Positions 42,701 through 50,345 of a stretch of 64,000 nucleotides of DNA are shown in pieces. The DNA is from an uncultured Blautia sp. (GTDB lineage Bacteria; Bacillota; Clostridia; Lachnospirales; Lachnospiraceae). The position numbers were made by a program, and so were the translations under genes. How positions within the stretch are numbered: position 1 is the first letter of the stretch; every line of letters begins with the position of its first letter. A model generated the notes under the pieces. That model was not told the origin of the DNA, ran no database searches, and was given only the letters and a program-made list of their open reading frames with translations. The stretch spans positions 1 through 64,000 of the forward strand of contig UQMI01000003.1 in assembly GCA_900542045.1 (NCBI GenBank). The letters run 5' to 3'.

Positions 42701-45491
42701 ATGGGCGGACAACGGGGAACTGCGGCAGGATGACACCAGGATTTATGTAAATACTGCAATCCTGAAGCTGGATAAGACGGTGCTCAATCTCTATGCTGCC
42801 GGACAGGAGCAGGATAAGCAGGATGGCCGTCTGGACCAGGAATTCCGAACCGGTGAAGAGGTGATCTATCAGGTGACCGTGGAAAATCTACAGCCCGGGT
42901 CCATCGCCCGGAATCTGGTGGTGGAAGATACCAGCCTGCCGGAGTATCTGACGCTGTGTGATCCATCGGAGATCACCATAGAGGGCATTCCGGAAGAGAT
43001 TCAGGAACCGGCAGAGGTGACAGAGGATGTGTCCAACGAAACGAATCCCCAGTATTATGGGGAGACACAGACAAAAGAAGTGGCAAGTCTGCTGAGTATG
43101 GAAGAGGGAGGCTGGAAGCTGACGGTCAGTGATCTGCCCAGCGGATATCCGGTGACCATTACCTATCGCTGTGCAGTGACGGAGGAAGCCAATGGAAAAG
43201 AGATCATCAATGTGGCACGGTCCTGGTCCGGCAACAGCGAGATGGTGGAAGATGCAGAAAAAATCTGGATCAACACGCCGAAGCTTACCATAACCAAACA
43301 GTCGGATAAGGGGATGTATCTGGTGGGTGATACACAGACGTATACGATCCATGCCGCACAGATTGCAGTAGGCTGTGTGGCCCGGAGTGTGATCATTGAG
43401 GATATTGTTGCGACAGAAGGGGCAAAGCTGTCAAAAAGCACGGTGGTGGCGCTGGATCAGGAACGGCAGGTGTTTGATTGTGAAACTGAGATCCAGGAAA
43501 ATGCGTTCGCGGTGGTCACCGGGAAGAACCTGGTGGCGGAAGGCGGCTACAGCATCTGGGATGGACACAGCAGGCAGGAATATCCGCAGACGGTCTGGAA
43601 TCCTCTGATGGAAGACCGGGAAATCAGTCTGTTTGTGGAGTATGCAGTGGAGCTGACAGATACGGATCTGGCAGGAAAAACGGTGGAGAATAAAGCCCGC
43701 GTCACTTCTCTGGAAGGATATCCGGAGGAAACCGTCTGCCAGACTCAGGTACTGGCGCCGGAGCTGCGGGTGTATAAGGAAAGTGACAAAAAAGAATATT
43801 ATGTGGGCGAAGTGGTGTATTTCCATATCCGGGTGGAGCAGATCCGGGAACAGGCAGTGGCAAGGGACATCTGGCTGGAAGATACCTGGCAGGAAACCGG
43901 ACTGGAACTGGTGCCGGAGAGTATTCTGGTGGCTGTCGATCAGAAGCGTCTGGAAGACGCCCGGATCACTGCTGCAGAGCAGAGTTTTCGGATTGAAACC
44001 GGGACGGATCTGGCAGAGGGACAGCAGATGGATGTGTATTATCAGATGGTGATCCAGGATCCGTCACTTGCCGGAACGGAAGTATTTAATATTGTGGTGG
44101 TTTCCGGAGGAAATACCACAGATCAGACAGACCAGACAGAAATTCTGATCGAAGATATCCGGCCGTTGCTGGAGATCGAGAAGAGTTCTGATAAAGAACA
44201 GTACGAACCAGGGGAGACCGGCCACTACGAAGTGAAGGTTACCCAGGTACGCGCAGACGCCACAGCCCGGAACGTGATCATGAAGGATATGCTGCTTTCG
44301 GACGGTGCCAGGATCCTGCCGGAGACGCTGGTGGTAGAGAACAGCCACGGCTCAGTCTGGCCGAATGTGGAAGTAGAATATCAATACGGCCAGGATGAAA
44401 CCGAGGTGGTGGGATATACTCTGTTTACCGGAAAGGACCTGGCGGAGCATGAGTATTTTACTGTGCGGTATGATGTGGCTTTTTCCGGAGAAGAAGTTTC
44501 CCGGGAAGAGATCAACACGGCCAGAGCTACGGCAGACAATCTGCAGGAAGAAGACATTCCGGCAGCAGAACTGATCTCTGTGGGGGATAACCTGCAGGCC
44601 ATGAAGACCAGTGATGCTCCATCGGGCAGTCTGGTCAGGGAAGGTGATATCCTGACATATACGGTTACAGTCAAGAATACTTCTGAGACGGATACGCAGA
44701 ATGTACTGATCAAAGATAAGATACCAGAGCATACTACGCTCTGTCTGGAGGCGGATGAGACACCGGAGCAGGAGACATCTGCGGAAGAACAGACGGAGCA
44801 GGAGACGCCTGCGGATGAGGCACCGGAGCAGGAAGAAGATGCAGGCGGAAACCCGGAACAGGAAGCTGCGGATGCGGAGGACGGAGCAGGAGAGCAGACC
44901 CGGCAGCTGACTCTGGATGGACAGTCCTATGTGGGATTCTATATTTCTGGGCTGGGACCGGGAGAAACGGTGCAGAGAAGTTTTCAGGTGCAGGTCGGAC
45001 CGGTGGAGGAACTGGATACCATTGTCAATGCGGCACAGGTGAGGAGCACCAGGGCTGCCGGAGAAGAAGTATCGGAAGATACGTACCGCAGTGGGAATTT
45101 CCGGTATACGAATGAGACGGTTCATTTTGTGGATACGCTCTGGGTCAGCACCGAACACCGGGTAATACTGACGGCAGAGGAGCGGGATCCCACAGAAACA
45201 CCGGCGGAGACACCTGCAGTTACTCCAGGAGATGGGGAAAATCCAGGGGAAGATCCCATGGATACCCCTTCCGGAACGCCGTCCGGAGGAAAACAGACCG
45301 TTACACCGTCCGGGGGAAGCAGCACGGTTTATTCTTCGGGAGGTTCCAGCAGTAAAGGCAGCGGTCAGAAAGGAACTCTGGGCGTAGATACGGGGGATGA
45401 CACACCGGTGGAGTTGCTGGCCGGAATCTGTGCGGGAACCTTCCTGCTGGCCGGAGGCCTGTGGATGAAGAAAAGAAAACGGGGATCATAA
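39789..45491 (+). CDS. Large cell-wall-anchored repeat protein (DUF11-like domains)
   Basis: A 1900-residue secreted surface protein. It has a signal peptide (about 1-35), a unique N-terminal region to about residue 530, and then eight repeats of about 130-170 residues starting near 537, 676, 844, 992, 1166, 1326, 1462 and 1603. Each opens with a [VI][ED]K.(A/S)(D/S)..Y.(V)G..V.Y.V.V pattern and ends with N.A.V or a similar strand, like DUF11 beta-sandwich stalks of Gram-positive adhesins. An acidic Glu/Thr/Pro linker (about 1655-1710) interrupts the last repeat. A Pro/Thr/Ser/Gly-rich wall-spanning part leads to GVDTGDD, a hydrophobic helix and KKRKRGS, a sortase-type anchor with a non-canonical motif. 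No sortase or pilin partner is adjacent. An adhesive role is inferred. Confidence 0.85.
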   Translation: MKNSFKKAVVWLLCCGLLLEGIAGRLGNETVWGASLPITRIDADQILDAKYQWQARFLSGKTTAREIRCDNVYREQFLKGPRGDWGSEATAGVASLPVGDQAFSREEAPGCYYSNVGQIEMADGSVHTMDLQILIMASYGGENRYDYRTPSLTTTNPQLQSSSSSLSNITYSWEKEMGRPCVSFMKNSIGLRIYCVDGVDVEFTYIDHQTGQPLEVSGHGTLSDIDGLQAVGFPEDCNIRQVYLLRESEGHLDINGSSVESGSASLSSDSRKGDITYLFEDTSSVKIHFSYKKSLENMTENYEKALADAGGDKETLAERMKKAYYGSNGETLMEHYHGEKWVTSHASFSYTSKVVGRFVEEPSDGLAKKIGPAGCSWEEAQTASREEPYWLKGQEAFDYLVQYALAPAVLQEFTLEDVLEEGLVIDGIHSVTIYDKADTEVTGQFQVSIEDGRKITCKALKSSMEEEPFSEHQVYTFRFRVHLQGTDRLTFEPDNFTYLLPNTATLRLRYEGVSGKAEEKTCVSNEVWAGGRITPVLQVEKRASRYEWRVGERVDYTVKVTQRKQNAWAQDLVISDTDIPDGLQLLDGFTVEEPSPTEHFVIAREGDNGWKCTGPILQYDESVIIHFQCLATEDANGGEWQNYVYATAENYVDEVTGELLAPAFAREEIWVNSPELTVEKCATHYEWKVGEEVEYTVTLGSAVQGTLARNVILRDEMLPEGLMLVQGAEGIRIEGLPQEAAIPARDDKTGMNLSHREPVTAQIEAGESGWQVQISYLPAPAVVQVHFRCLVTGDVQGSTPEAMEAPGNGRRLGNEVTAVCEEFPQGKTVKDREEIYVNTAWLMVDKQADHYEWQVGEPVLYQVTVENQYPGTIARNLVVTDLELPQGLELTEGEDAIRIQGIPEVILQPVKDPEEGRAEEEKTVSYELLREETGWKLTVSDLPSGCPVTLSFSCMARETINGQEAVNVASVWADNGELRQDDTRIYVNTAILKLDKTVLNLYAAGQEQDKQDGRLDQEFRTGEEVIYQVTVENLQPGSIARNLVVEDTSLPEYLTLCDPSEITIEGIPEEIQEPAEVTEDVSNETNPQYYGETQTKEVASLLSMEEGGWKLTVSDLPSGYPVTITYRCAVTEEANGKEIINVARSWSGNSEMVEDAEKIWINTPKLTITKQSDKGMYLVGDTQTYTIHAAQIAVGCVARSVIIEDIVATEGAKLSKSTVVALDQERQVFDCETEIQENAFAVVTGKNLVAEGGYSIWDGHSRQEYPQTVWNPLMEDREISLFVEYAVELTDTDLAGKTVENKARVTSLEGYPEETVCQTQVLAPELRVYKESDKKEYYVGEVVYFHIRVEQIREQAVARDIWLEDTWQETGLELVPESILVAVDQKRLEDARITAAEQSFRIETGTDLAEGQQMDVYYQMVIQDPSLAGTEVFNIVVVSGGNTTDQTDQTEILIEDIRPLLEIEKSSDKEQYEPGETGHYEVKVTQVRADATARNVIMKDMLLSDGARILPETLVVENSHGSVWPNVEVEYQYGQDETEVVGYTLFTGKDLAEHEYFTVRYDVAFSGEEVSREEINTARATADNLQEEDIPAAELISVGDNLQAMKTSDAPSGSLVREGDILTYTVTVKNTSETDTQNVLIKDKIPEHTTLCLEADETPEQETSAEEQTEQETPADEAPEQEEDAGGNPEQEAADAEDGAGEQTRQLTLDGQSYVGFYISGLGPGETVQRSFQVQVGPVEELDTIVNAAQVRSTRAAGEEVSEDTYRSGNFRYTNETVHFVDTLWVSTEHRVILTAEERDPTETPAETPAVTPGDGENPGEDPMDTPSGTPSGGKQTVTPSGGSSTVYSSGGSSSKGSGQKGTLGVDTGDDTPVELLAGICAGTFLLAGGLWMKKRKRGS

Positions 45492-45545
45492 GGAAAGGAA
45501 TAACGTTCTGCCTGTATGGCCCTGAGAGCGATACAGGCGTATTCA

Positions 45546-45582
45546 AAAAGAGGAGCTGTCCTGCAAATTCAGGGCAGCTCCA
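45546..45582 (-). terminator. Terminator of feoAB
   Basis: GGAGCTGTCCTG / CAGGGCAGCTCC stem (45552-45581) followed on the minus strand by TCTTTTTG. A weaker GCCTGTAT / ATACAGGC hairpin (45510-45538) lies after the surface-protein gene but lacks a T-run on the plus strand. Confidence 0.75.
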
Positions 45583-45616
45583 TTGCTGTAGGCGTATCAG
45601 AAATCATGTATTGTCA

Positions 45617-47668
45617 TTACAGGATCAGGCTTCCGATCTGGTAAACCAGGAAGGTGATGACCCAGGCAACGATCAATTGAAACAGGGCACAAAATCCGGT
45701 CCATTTCCAGCTGTGTGACTCCCGCCGGATTGTGGCCAGTGTGGCAATACAGGGAATGTAAAGGAGGCTGAAAGTCATCAGTGCATAGGCATTGAGGGGA
45801 CCAAAGCCTGCGTTCCCCAGCAGATCAGCCAGTGTAGCCATTCCGGTGGCGGTGGTGATATTGCTGACCCCAAACAGAACAGAACAGCTGGAGACCACCA
45901 CTTCTTTTGCGGAAATTCCGGCGATCAGCGCTACTACGATCTGCCAGTAGCCAAGTCCCAGAGGCTGGAAGACAGGTACGATCAGTTTTCCGATGGAAGA
46001 GCCGAAGCTGTCGCTGATGTCGGTCACATAGCCGCTGGTTCCGAAATTCAGAAGGACCCACATGATAATGGAGGCGATGAAAATGGTGGTACCTGCTTTT
46101 GTCAGATAGTCTTTGATTTTTTCCCATACATAAATGGCCACGGTACGGGCACTGGGCGCTTTATACTCCGGAAGTTCGATCAGGAGATTATAAGAAGCTT
46201 TCTTTTTGTCCATGATGTGCATAACATAAGCGGCCAGAATAGCCACCAGCAGGCCGAGAACATACATGGAATAGGCGGCCAGCATGGCGTGCTCCCGGAA
46301 AAACATCTGAGAAAACAGCACGTAAATTGGAAGGCGGGCACTGCAGGACATAAAAGGAGTGACCAGCATGACTTTAAAACGGTCATGACGGTTTTCCAAT
46401 GCTCTGGAAGCCATAAGCGCGGGAACGCTGCAGCCAAATCCCAGGATCATAGGGATGAAAGCACGGCCGGATAACCCAAGTTTGCCCATAATGCCGTCCA
46501 TAACATAGGCGGCCCGGGACATATAACCGCTGTCCTCCAAAAAGGCCAGAGCCAGGAACAAAAAGAAGATGTTGGGCAGAAAAGTAAGGATTCCGCCCAC
46601 ACCGGAAATAATACCGTCTACAACCAGAGAGATCAGCATGGCATTTACCTGCATATTTTCTAATCCTGTCTGCACCGTTCCGGAAAACCATTCCAGGAAC
46701 AGGCTCATGTATTCCTTCAGCCAGTCGCCGAAAGTAAATGTCAGTAGAAAGACCAGAGCCATAATGCAGAGAAAGATGGGAAAGCCCAGCCACTGATTGG
46801 TGAGTACGGCGTCAATCTTGTCAGTTCTGGCAGCCTTGTCTTCTTTGTTCACCAGAACCTCCCGGATAATTTCTTCTATAAAATCGTATTTTTCATTAAT
46901 GATCTGTTTTTCGCAGCTTCCGATAAGATCGGAAGGAACGGAGCAGGGATATTTTGCCACTATGGCAGAATCCCCTTCCAGAAGTTTGATGGCATGCCAC
47001 CTGTGATTGGAGAGTTCCGGATAGCTGGTTTTCAGCGCTTCCTTAACAACATCAATCTTATCTTCAATCGCATCGCTGTACACCATGGCAAATTCACTGT
47101 GGTGATCGTGCACATGGCCGGTGCGGTCCGGATGATGGTGGAACATGAGAGTTTTCTCAGAGGAATCCTTATGGTGGACCACCGCATGCATGAGAATATC
47201 AAGCCCTTTGCGTTTCCGGGCGCTGACCGGAATCACCGGTATGCCCAGCATTTCCGGAAGACGGTGCAGGTCAATTTCCATTCCGCGTTTTTCCACAATA
47301 TCCATCATATTCAAGGCGAGGACCACAGGTTTTCCCAGCTCGATGAGCTGCAGGGTCAGATAGAGGTTTCGTTCCAGAGCGGAAGCGTCAACCACATCTA
47401 CGATCACATCCACTGCATCGCTCAGTATGTATTCCCTGGATACCTGTTCTTCCATAGTGTAGGAAGTCAGGCTGTAGGTACCGGGAAGATCCACCAGCCG
47501 GATAAAATGATCCTGGAATTTTGTGGAACCTTCTACTTTCTCAACAGTCACGCCGGGCCAGTTGGCTACTTTCAGATTCGCGCCGGTATAGGCGTTGAAA
47601 AGAGTGGTCTTTCCACAATTGGGATTTCCGATAAAGCCTACGCAAATTTCATTTTTATCTTTACTCAT
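45617..47668 (-). CDS. feoB: Ferrous iron transporter FeoB
   Basis: Inner-membrane Fe2+ importer. The 683-residue protein starts with a G-protein domain: G1 GNPNCGKTT, a switch segment with GVTVEK, G3 DLPGTYSL and G4 NMMD. A helical spacer carrying a His-rich patch (HHHPDRTGHVHDHH, about 175-190, unusual) follows, then two Gate domains with about eight transmembrane segments, including GFGCSVPALMASRAL and the second gate near IAGISAKEVVVSS. The start overlaps the feoA stop by four bases (ATGA), so the two are translationally coupled. Confidence 0.95.
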   Translation of the reverse strand: MSKDKNEICVGFIGNPNCGKTTLFNAYTGANLKVANWPGVTVEKVEGSTKFQDHFIRLVDLPGTYSLTSYTMEEQVSREYILSDAVDVIVDVVDASALERNLYLTLQLIELGKPVVLALNMMDIVEKRGMEIDLHRLPEMLGIPVIPVSARKRKGLDILMHAVVHHKDSSEKTLMFHHHPDRTGHVHDHHSEFAMVYSDAIEDKIDVVKEALKTSYPELSNHRWHAIKLLEGDSAIVAKYPCSVPSDLIGSCEKQIINEKYDFIEEIIREVLVNKEDKAARTDKIDAVLTNQWLGFPIFLCIMALVFLLTFTFGDWLKEYMSLFLEWFSGTVQTGLENMQVNAMLISLVVDGIISGVGGILTFLPNIFFLFLALAFLEDSGYMSRAAYVMDGIMGKLGLSGRAFIPMILGFGCSVPALMASRALENRHDRFKVMLVTPFMSCSARLPIYVLFSQMFFREHAMLAAYSMYVLGLLVAILAAYVMHIMDKKKASYNLLIELPEYKAPSARTVAIYVWEKIKDYLTKAGTTIFIASIIMWVLLNFGTSGYVTDISDSFGSSIGKLIVPVFQPLGLGYWQIVVALIAGISAKEVVVSSCSVLFGVSNITTATGMATLADLLGNAGFGPLNAYALMTFSLLYIPCIATLATIRRESHSWKWTGFCALFQLIVAWVITFLVYQIGSLIL

Positions 47669-47895
47669 GACGCCAGGACCTCCTCCACTTCAATGTTGCT
47701 GGCAATGCTCTTGCCTATGGCGAACCGGGTCCCACGCAGCTTCATGATCAGAGCTCCATGTCTTTTTTTGTTCATGATAGTTACTCTGGCTCCGCTGGTC
47801 AGCCCCAGAGCCTGCAGTCTCCGCTCTGTCTGAAGCGGAAGATGGATTGCTTTTACCTCATAGGTATGAAAAATGTCTCCTTTGTTCAGTCTCAT
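47665..47895 (-). CDS. feoA: Ferrous iron transport protein FeoA
   Basis: A 76-residue SH3-like cytoplasmic partner of FeoB. The RRLQALGLTSGARVTIMNK segment and the final AIGKSIASNIEVEE strand are characteristic. GGAGGAAATT precedes ATG 47895. It is the first gene of the feoAB operon. Confidence 0.93.
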   Translation of the reverse strand: MRLNKGDIFHTYEVKAIHLPLQTERRLQALGLTSGARVTIMNKKRHGALIMKLRGTRFAIGKSIASNIEVEEVLAS

Positions 47896-47930
47896 AATTT
47901 CCTCCGCAGCGCAAAAATATCTTATTGATA

Positions 47931-47959
47931 ATTCTACCTAAGTTGTTGAGAAAAAGCAA
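47931..47959 (-). promoter_or_regulatory. Promoter of feoAB
   Basis: Minus strand: TTGCTT (47959-47954), 17-base spacer, TAGAAT (47936-47931). Adjacent ATTGATAATT is at most a partial Fur-like element. Confidence 0.62.
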
Positions 47960-48262
47960 GAAAAGAAAAAGCCCCCCTGCTGAAAACTGGGAACAGAGAC
48001 GAAAAATTAGAAATAATCACAATTTTTTTTGGATTTGTGAAATTTTTTCGTGAATTAATTCTATTGATTTTCCGGAGAAAAAGAATAGAATAAAAAAATC
48101 AAAAACGCACATTTCATTTAGAAAAAGGACATGGAAAAGTGCCGCTTTTGGTCTGGAAATAATGGGAAATTTCGCTGGGATTTTTCATTGATCCAGGGGG
48201 CATTCCACTCCGGAGGCCTGCATTTTTTTGACTTTAGAGAGAAAAGGAGGGAAAGAATACGG
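47960..48262 (+). promoter_or_regulatory. Intergenic region upstream of the F-type ATPase operon
   Basis: An AT-rich stretch with no gene. A candidate promoter is TTGATT (48064-48069), a 16-base spacer and TAGAAT (48086-48091), giving a leader of nearly 190 nt. Near its end, AAGGAGGG at 48244-48251 is a strong ribosome site but lies 31 bases before the atpB start codon. No atpI-like gene is present. Confidence 0.5.
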
Positions 48263-48283
48263 GTGATTTATCAAGCAGATTAA
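48263..48283 (+). other. Possible six-codon upstream ORF coupled to atpB
   Basis: GTG at 48263 follows AAGGAGGG by 11-12 bases and reads six codons to TAA at 48281-48283. The stop shares its last A with the atpB start (TAATG), an arrangement suited to termination-reinitiation. There is no better-placed start for atpB itself. Confidence 0.4.
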
Positions 48284-48945
48284 TGGAAGAACTGAACTGC
48301 GAAACGGTGTTTACGATACCGGTTGGAAATGGAATTCCTGTCCATGAATCCGTGGTAGTGACCTGGATCATTATGGCCGTTTTGATCGTACTATCCATTA
48401 TCCTTACCCGTGACCTGAAAGTGGAGAATGTGAGTAAAAGACAGCTGATCCTGGAAGCCGGGATCGGATTTCTCCAAAACTTTTTTGAGGACATTCTGGG
48501 TAAAAAAGGGCAGCGGTATGTGCCCTATCTGATCACGGTGGCAATTTATATAGGGATGGCAAACGTGATAGGAATATTTGGTTTTAAGCCGCCGACAAAA
48601 GACTTAAATGTGACGGCAGCTCTGGCTATTATGAGTATTTTCCTGATCGAATATGCGGGAATTTACGGCCGGGGAGGAAAGGGATGGCTGAAAAGTTTTG
48701 CCCAGCCCGTACCGGTCATGCTTCCCATTAATGTGCTGGAAATCTTTATTCGGCCGGTGTCTTTGTGTATGCGGTTGTTTGGAAACGTACTGGGAGCGTT
48801 TGTGGTCATGGAACTTTTGAAAGCCCTGCTTCCGGTGGTCCTGCCGGTGCCGTTCAGCCTGTATTTTGACTTGTTTGACGGACTGATCCAGGCATATGTA
48901 TTTGTATTTTTAACATCATTGTTTATTAAGGAAGCAATAGAATAG
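48283..48945 (+). CDS. atpB: F-type ATP synthase subunit a
   Basis: Membrane stator subunit forming the ion half-channels of Fo. The 220-residue protein has five to six hydrophobic segments. The family block FIRPVSLCMRLFGNVLGAFVV contains the essential Arg. GLIQAYVFVFLTSLFIKEAI at the C-terminus is also typical. First gene of the atpBEFHAGDC operon. The ribosome site is too distant from ATG 48283, and an upstream mini-ORF ends on the start codon. Confidence 0.95.
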   Translation: MEELNCETVFTIPVGNGIPVHESVVVTWIIMAVLIVLSIILTRDLKVENVSKRQLILEAGIGFLQNFFEDILGKKGQRYVPYLITVAIYIGMANVIGIFGFKPPTKDLNVTAALAIMSIFLIEYAGIYGRGGKGWLKSFAQPVPVMLPINVLEIFIRPVSLCMRLFGNVLGAFVVMELLKALLPVVLPVPFSLYFDLFDGLIQAYVFVFLTSLFIKEAIE

Positions 48946-49030
48946 AAGCGGAATAAGATCAGAAATTTTGGCGTCTGCACAGGAAGAAACAGAATTCTGG
49001 ATCCGCTGAAAAAAGAGGAGGAAAATTATT

Positions 49031-49255
49031 ATGACAGCATTAATCGCAATTGGAGCAGCAGTAGCAGTATTAACAGGTATCGGAGCCGGAATCGGTATTG
49101 GACTTGCCACTTCCAAAGCAGTGGAAGCTATTGCAAGGCAGCCGGAGGCAGAAGGAAAAATAAGCAAGACGCTGCTTCTGGGATGTGCGCTGGCAGAAGC
49201 AACAGCCATCTATGGTTTTGTAATCGGTCTGGTAATCATTCTGTTCCTGGGATAA
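49031..49255 (+). CDS. atpE: F-type ATP synthase subunit c
   Basis: Rotor-ring proteolipid, 74 residues, two transmembrane helices joined by the polar loop ARQPE (35-39). The ion-carrying residue is Glu56 in LAEATAIYG. Na+-binding c subunits as in Ilyobacter have a Gln in helix 1 and E-S-T after the Glu; here the helix-1 position is Ile (GIGIGLATS) and the residue after Glu56 is Ala. This suggests H+ coupling (inference). AGAGGAGG precedes ATG 49031. Confidence 0.96.
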   Translation: MTALIAIGAAVAVLTGIGAGIGIGLATSKAVEAIARQPEAEGKISKTLLLGCALAEATAIYGFVIGLVIILFLG

Positions 49256-49356
49256 TCCTGTCAGGGGAAGACCAGAAAAAAGACAGTCAACCGGCCGCGG
49301 GTGCGATGGGATGGCTGTTTTCAGATTGCAATATCATAGAAAGGCAGGTGGGAAAG

Positions 49357-49857
49357 GTGCTGAATGTTGGATGGGATCTTGTCTTTACCATAATTAATTT
49401 AGTCGTTCTCTATCTGGCCATGAAAAAGTTCCTGATCGGTCCGGTGACCGGGATTATGGAAAAACGCAGGCAGATGATTGAAGGAGGACTGGAAACTGCC
49501 CGGAAAAAAGAAGAAGAAGCCCTTGCTCTGAAGAATCAGTATGAAGAAGCGCTGGGAGCAGCCAGGGAAGAATCTATGCAGATTCTGGAAAACTCCCGGA
49601 AGACGGCAAAAAAAGAAGAAGAACGGATCCTGCGGGAAGCCGATAAGAAGGCAAAAGAATTGTTGGAAAAAAACCGGCTTGCCATGGAAGTTCAAAAAGA
49701 ACAAATGATGGGCGAAATGCAGTCAGAGGTGGCCAGACTTGCCATGACAGCGGCTGCCAAAGTGCTGGGACAGGAGAATTCGTCCCTGAATGATAAGAAG
49801 TTATACGATCAGTTCCTAAGTAAAGCAGGTGAATCCTATGACACAGAAAACGTATAA
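49357..49857 (+). CDS. atpF: F-type ATP synthase subunit b
   Basis: Peripheral-stalk subunit with one N-terminal membrane helix (WDLVFTIINLVVLYLAM) and a long charged coiled coil, 166 residues. The GTG at 49357, preceded by AGGTGGG, gives the standard N-terminus; the open frame continues upstream to 49183 inside and after atpE, but that portion is an atpE overlap and not conserved in the family. The 3' end overlaps atpH by 20 bases. Confidence 0.93.
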   Translation: MLNVGWDLVFTIINLVVLYLAMKKFLIGPVTGIMEKRRQMIEGGLETARKKEEEALALKNQYEEALGAAREESMQILENSRKTAKKEEERILREADKKAKELLEKNRLAMEVQKEQMMGEMQSEVARLAMTAAAKVLGQENSSLNDKKLYDQFLSKAGESYDTENV

Positions 49858-50341
49858 TTACGCAAAAGCTCTTTATGCGCTCTCTGTGTCCGGAGAGGCA
49901 GTAAGTGTTTCTGAAGAGTGGCTGAAAAGCAGCAAAGAGCTTAGAAAGGTACTGGAAAATCCCCTTGTTTCCGATGAGGAAAAGGACAGGGTCATTCAGA
50001 GGATATTTCCGGAAGAAATATGGAATTTTATGAAGTATCTCTGCCGGAAAGGCATGGTTGGCAGAAGTCAGGAAATTTTTCAGTTATATGCAGAGTATGC
50101 AAGGAAGAAAGAAAGAATTCTGGAGGCAGTTTTGTATTATGTAACGAAACCGGATCAGGAGCAGCTGGATGGGATCCGGAAGTTTTTGAAGCATCGTTTT
50201 CATGCTTCCCAGGTAACAGTTTCTCTTGTTGAAAAGCCGGAACTGATGGGAGGTTTTCTCCTTCAGGCCGGGGGAAGAGAATATGACTGGAGTGTGAAAG
50301 GCAGAATAGAACAGCTGACCAGGAGACTGATTCGGAGGTGA
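49838..50341 (+). CDS. atpH: F-type ATP synthase subunit delta
   Basis: Connects the peripheral stalk to the top of the alpha/beta head. A 167-residue protein with the expected start (TYNYAKALYALSV) and C-terminal SLVEKPELMGGFLLQAGGREYDWSVKGRIEQL, matching the subunit delta signature. ATG 49838, with AGGTG eight bases upstream, is preferred over GTG 49829. It overlaps atpF and ends four bases before atpA. Confidence 0.94.
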   Translation: MTQKTYNYAKALYALSVSGEAVSVSEEWLKSSKELRKVLENPLVSDEEKDRVIQRIFPEEIWNFMKYLCRKGMVGRSQEIFQLYAEYARKKERILEAVLYYVTKPDQEQLDGIRKFLKHRFHASQVTVSLVEKPELMGGFLLQAGGREYDWSVKGRIEQLTRRLIRR

Positions 50342-50345
50342 GAGA

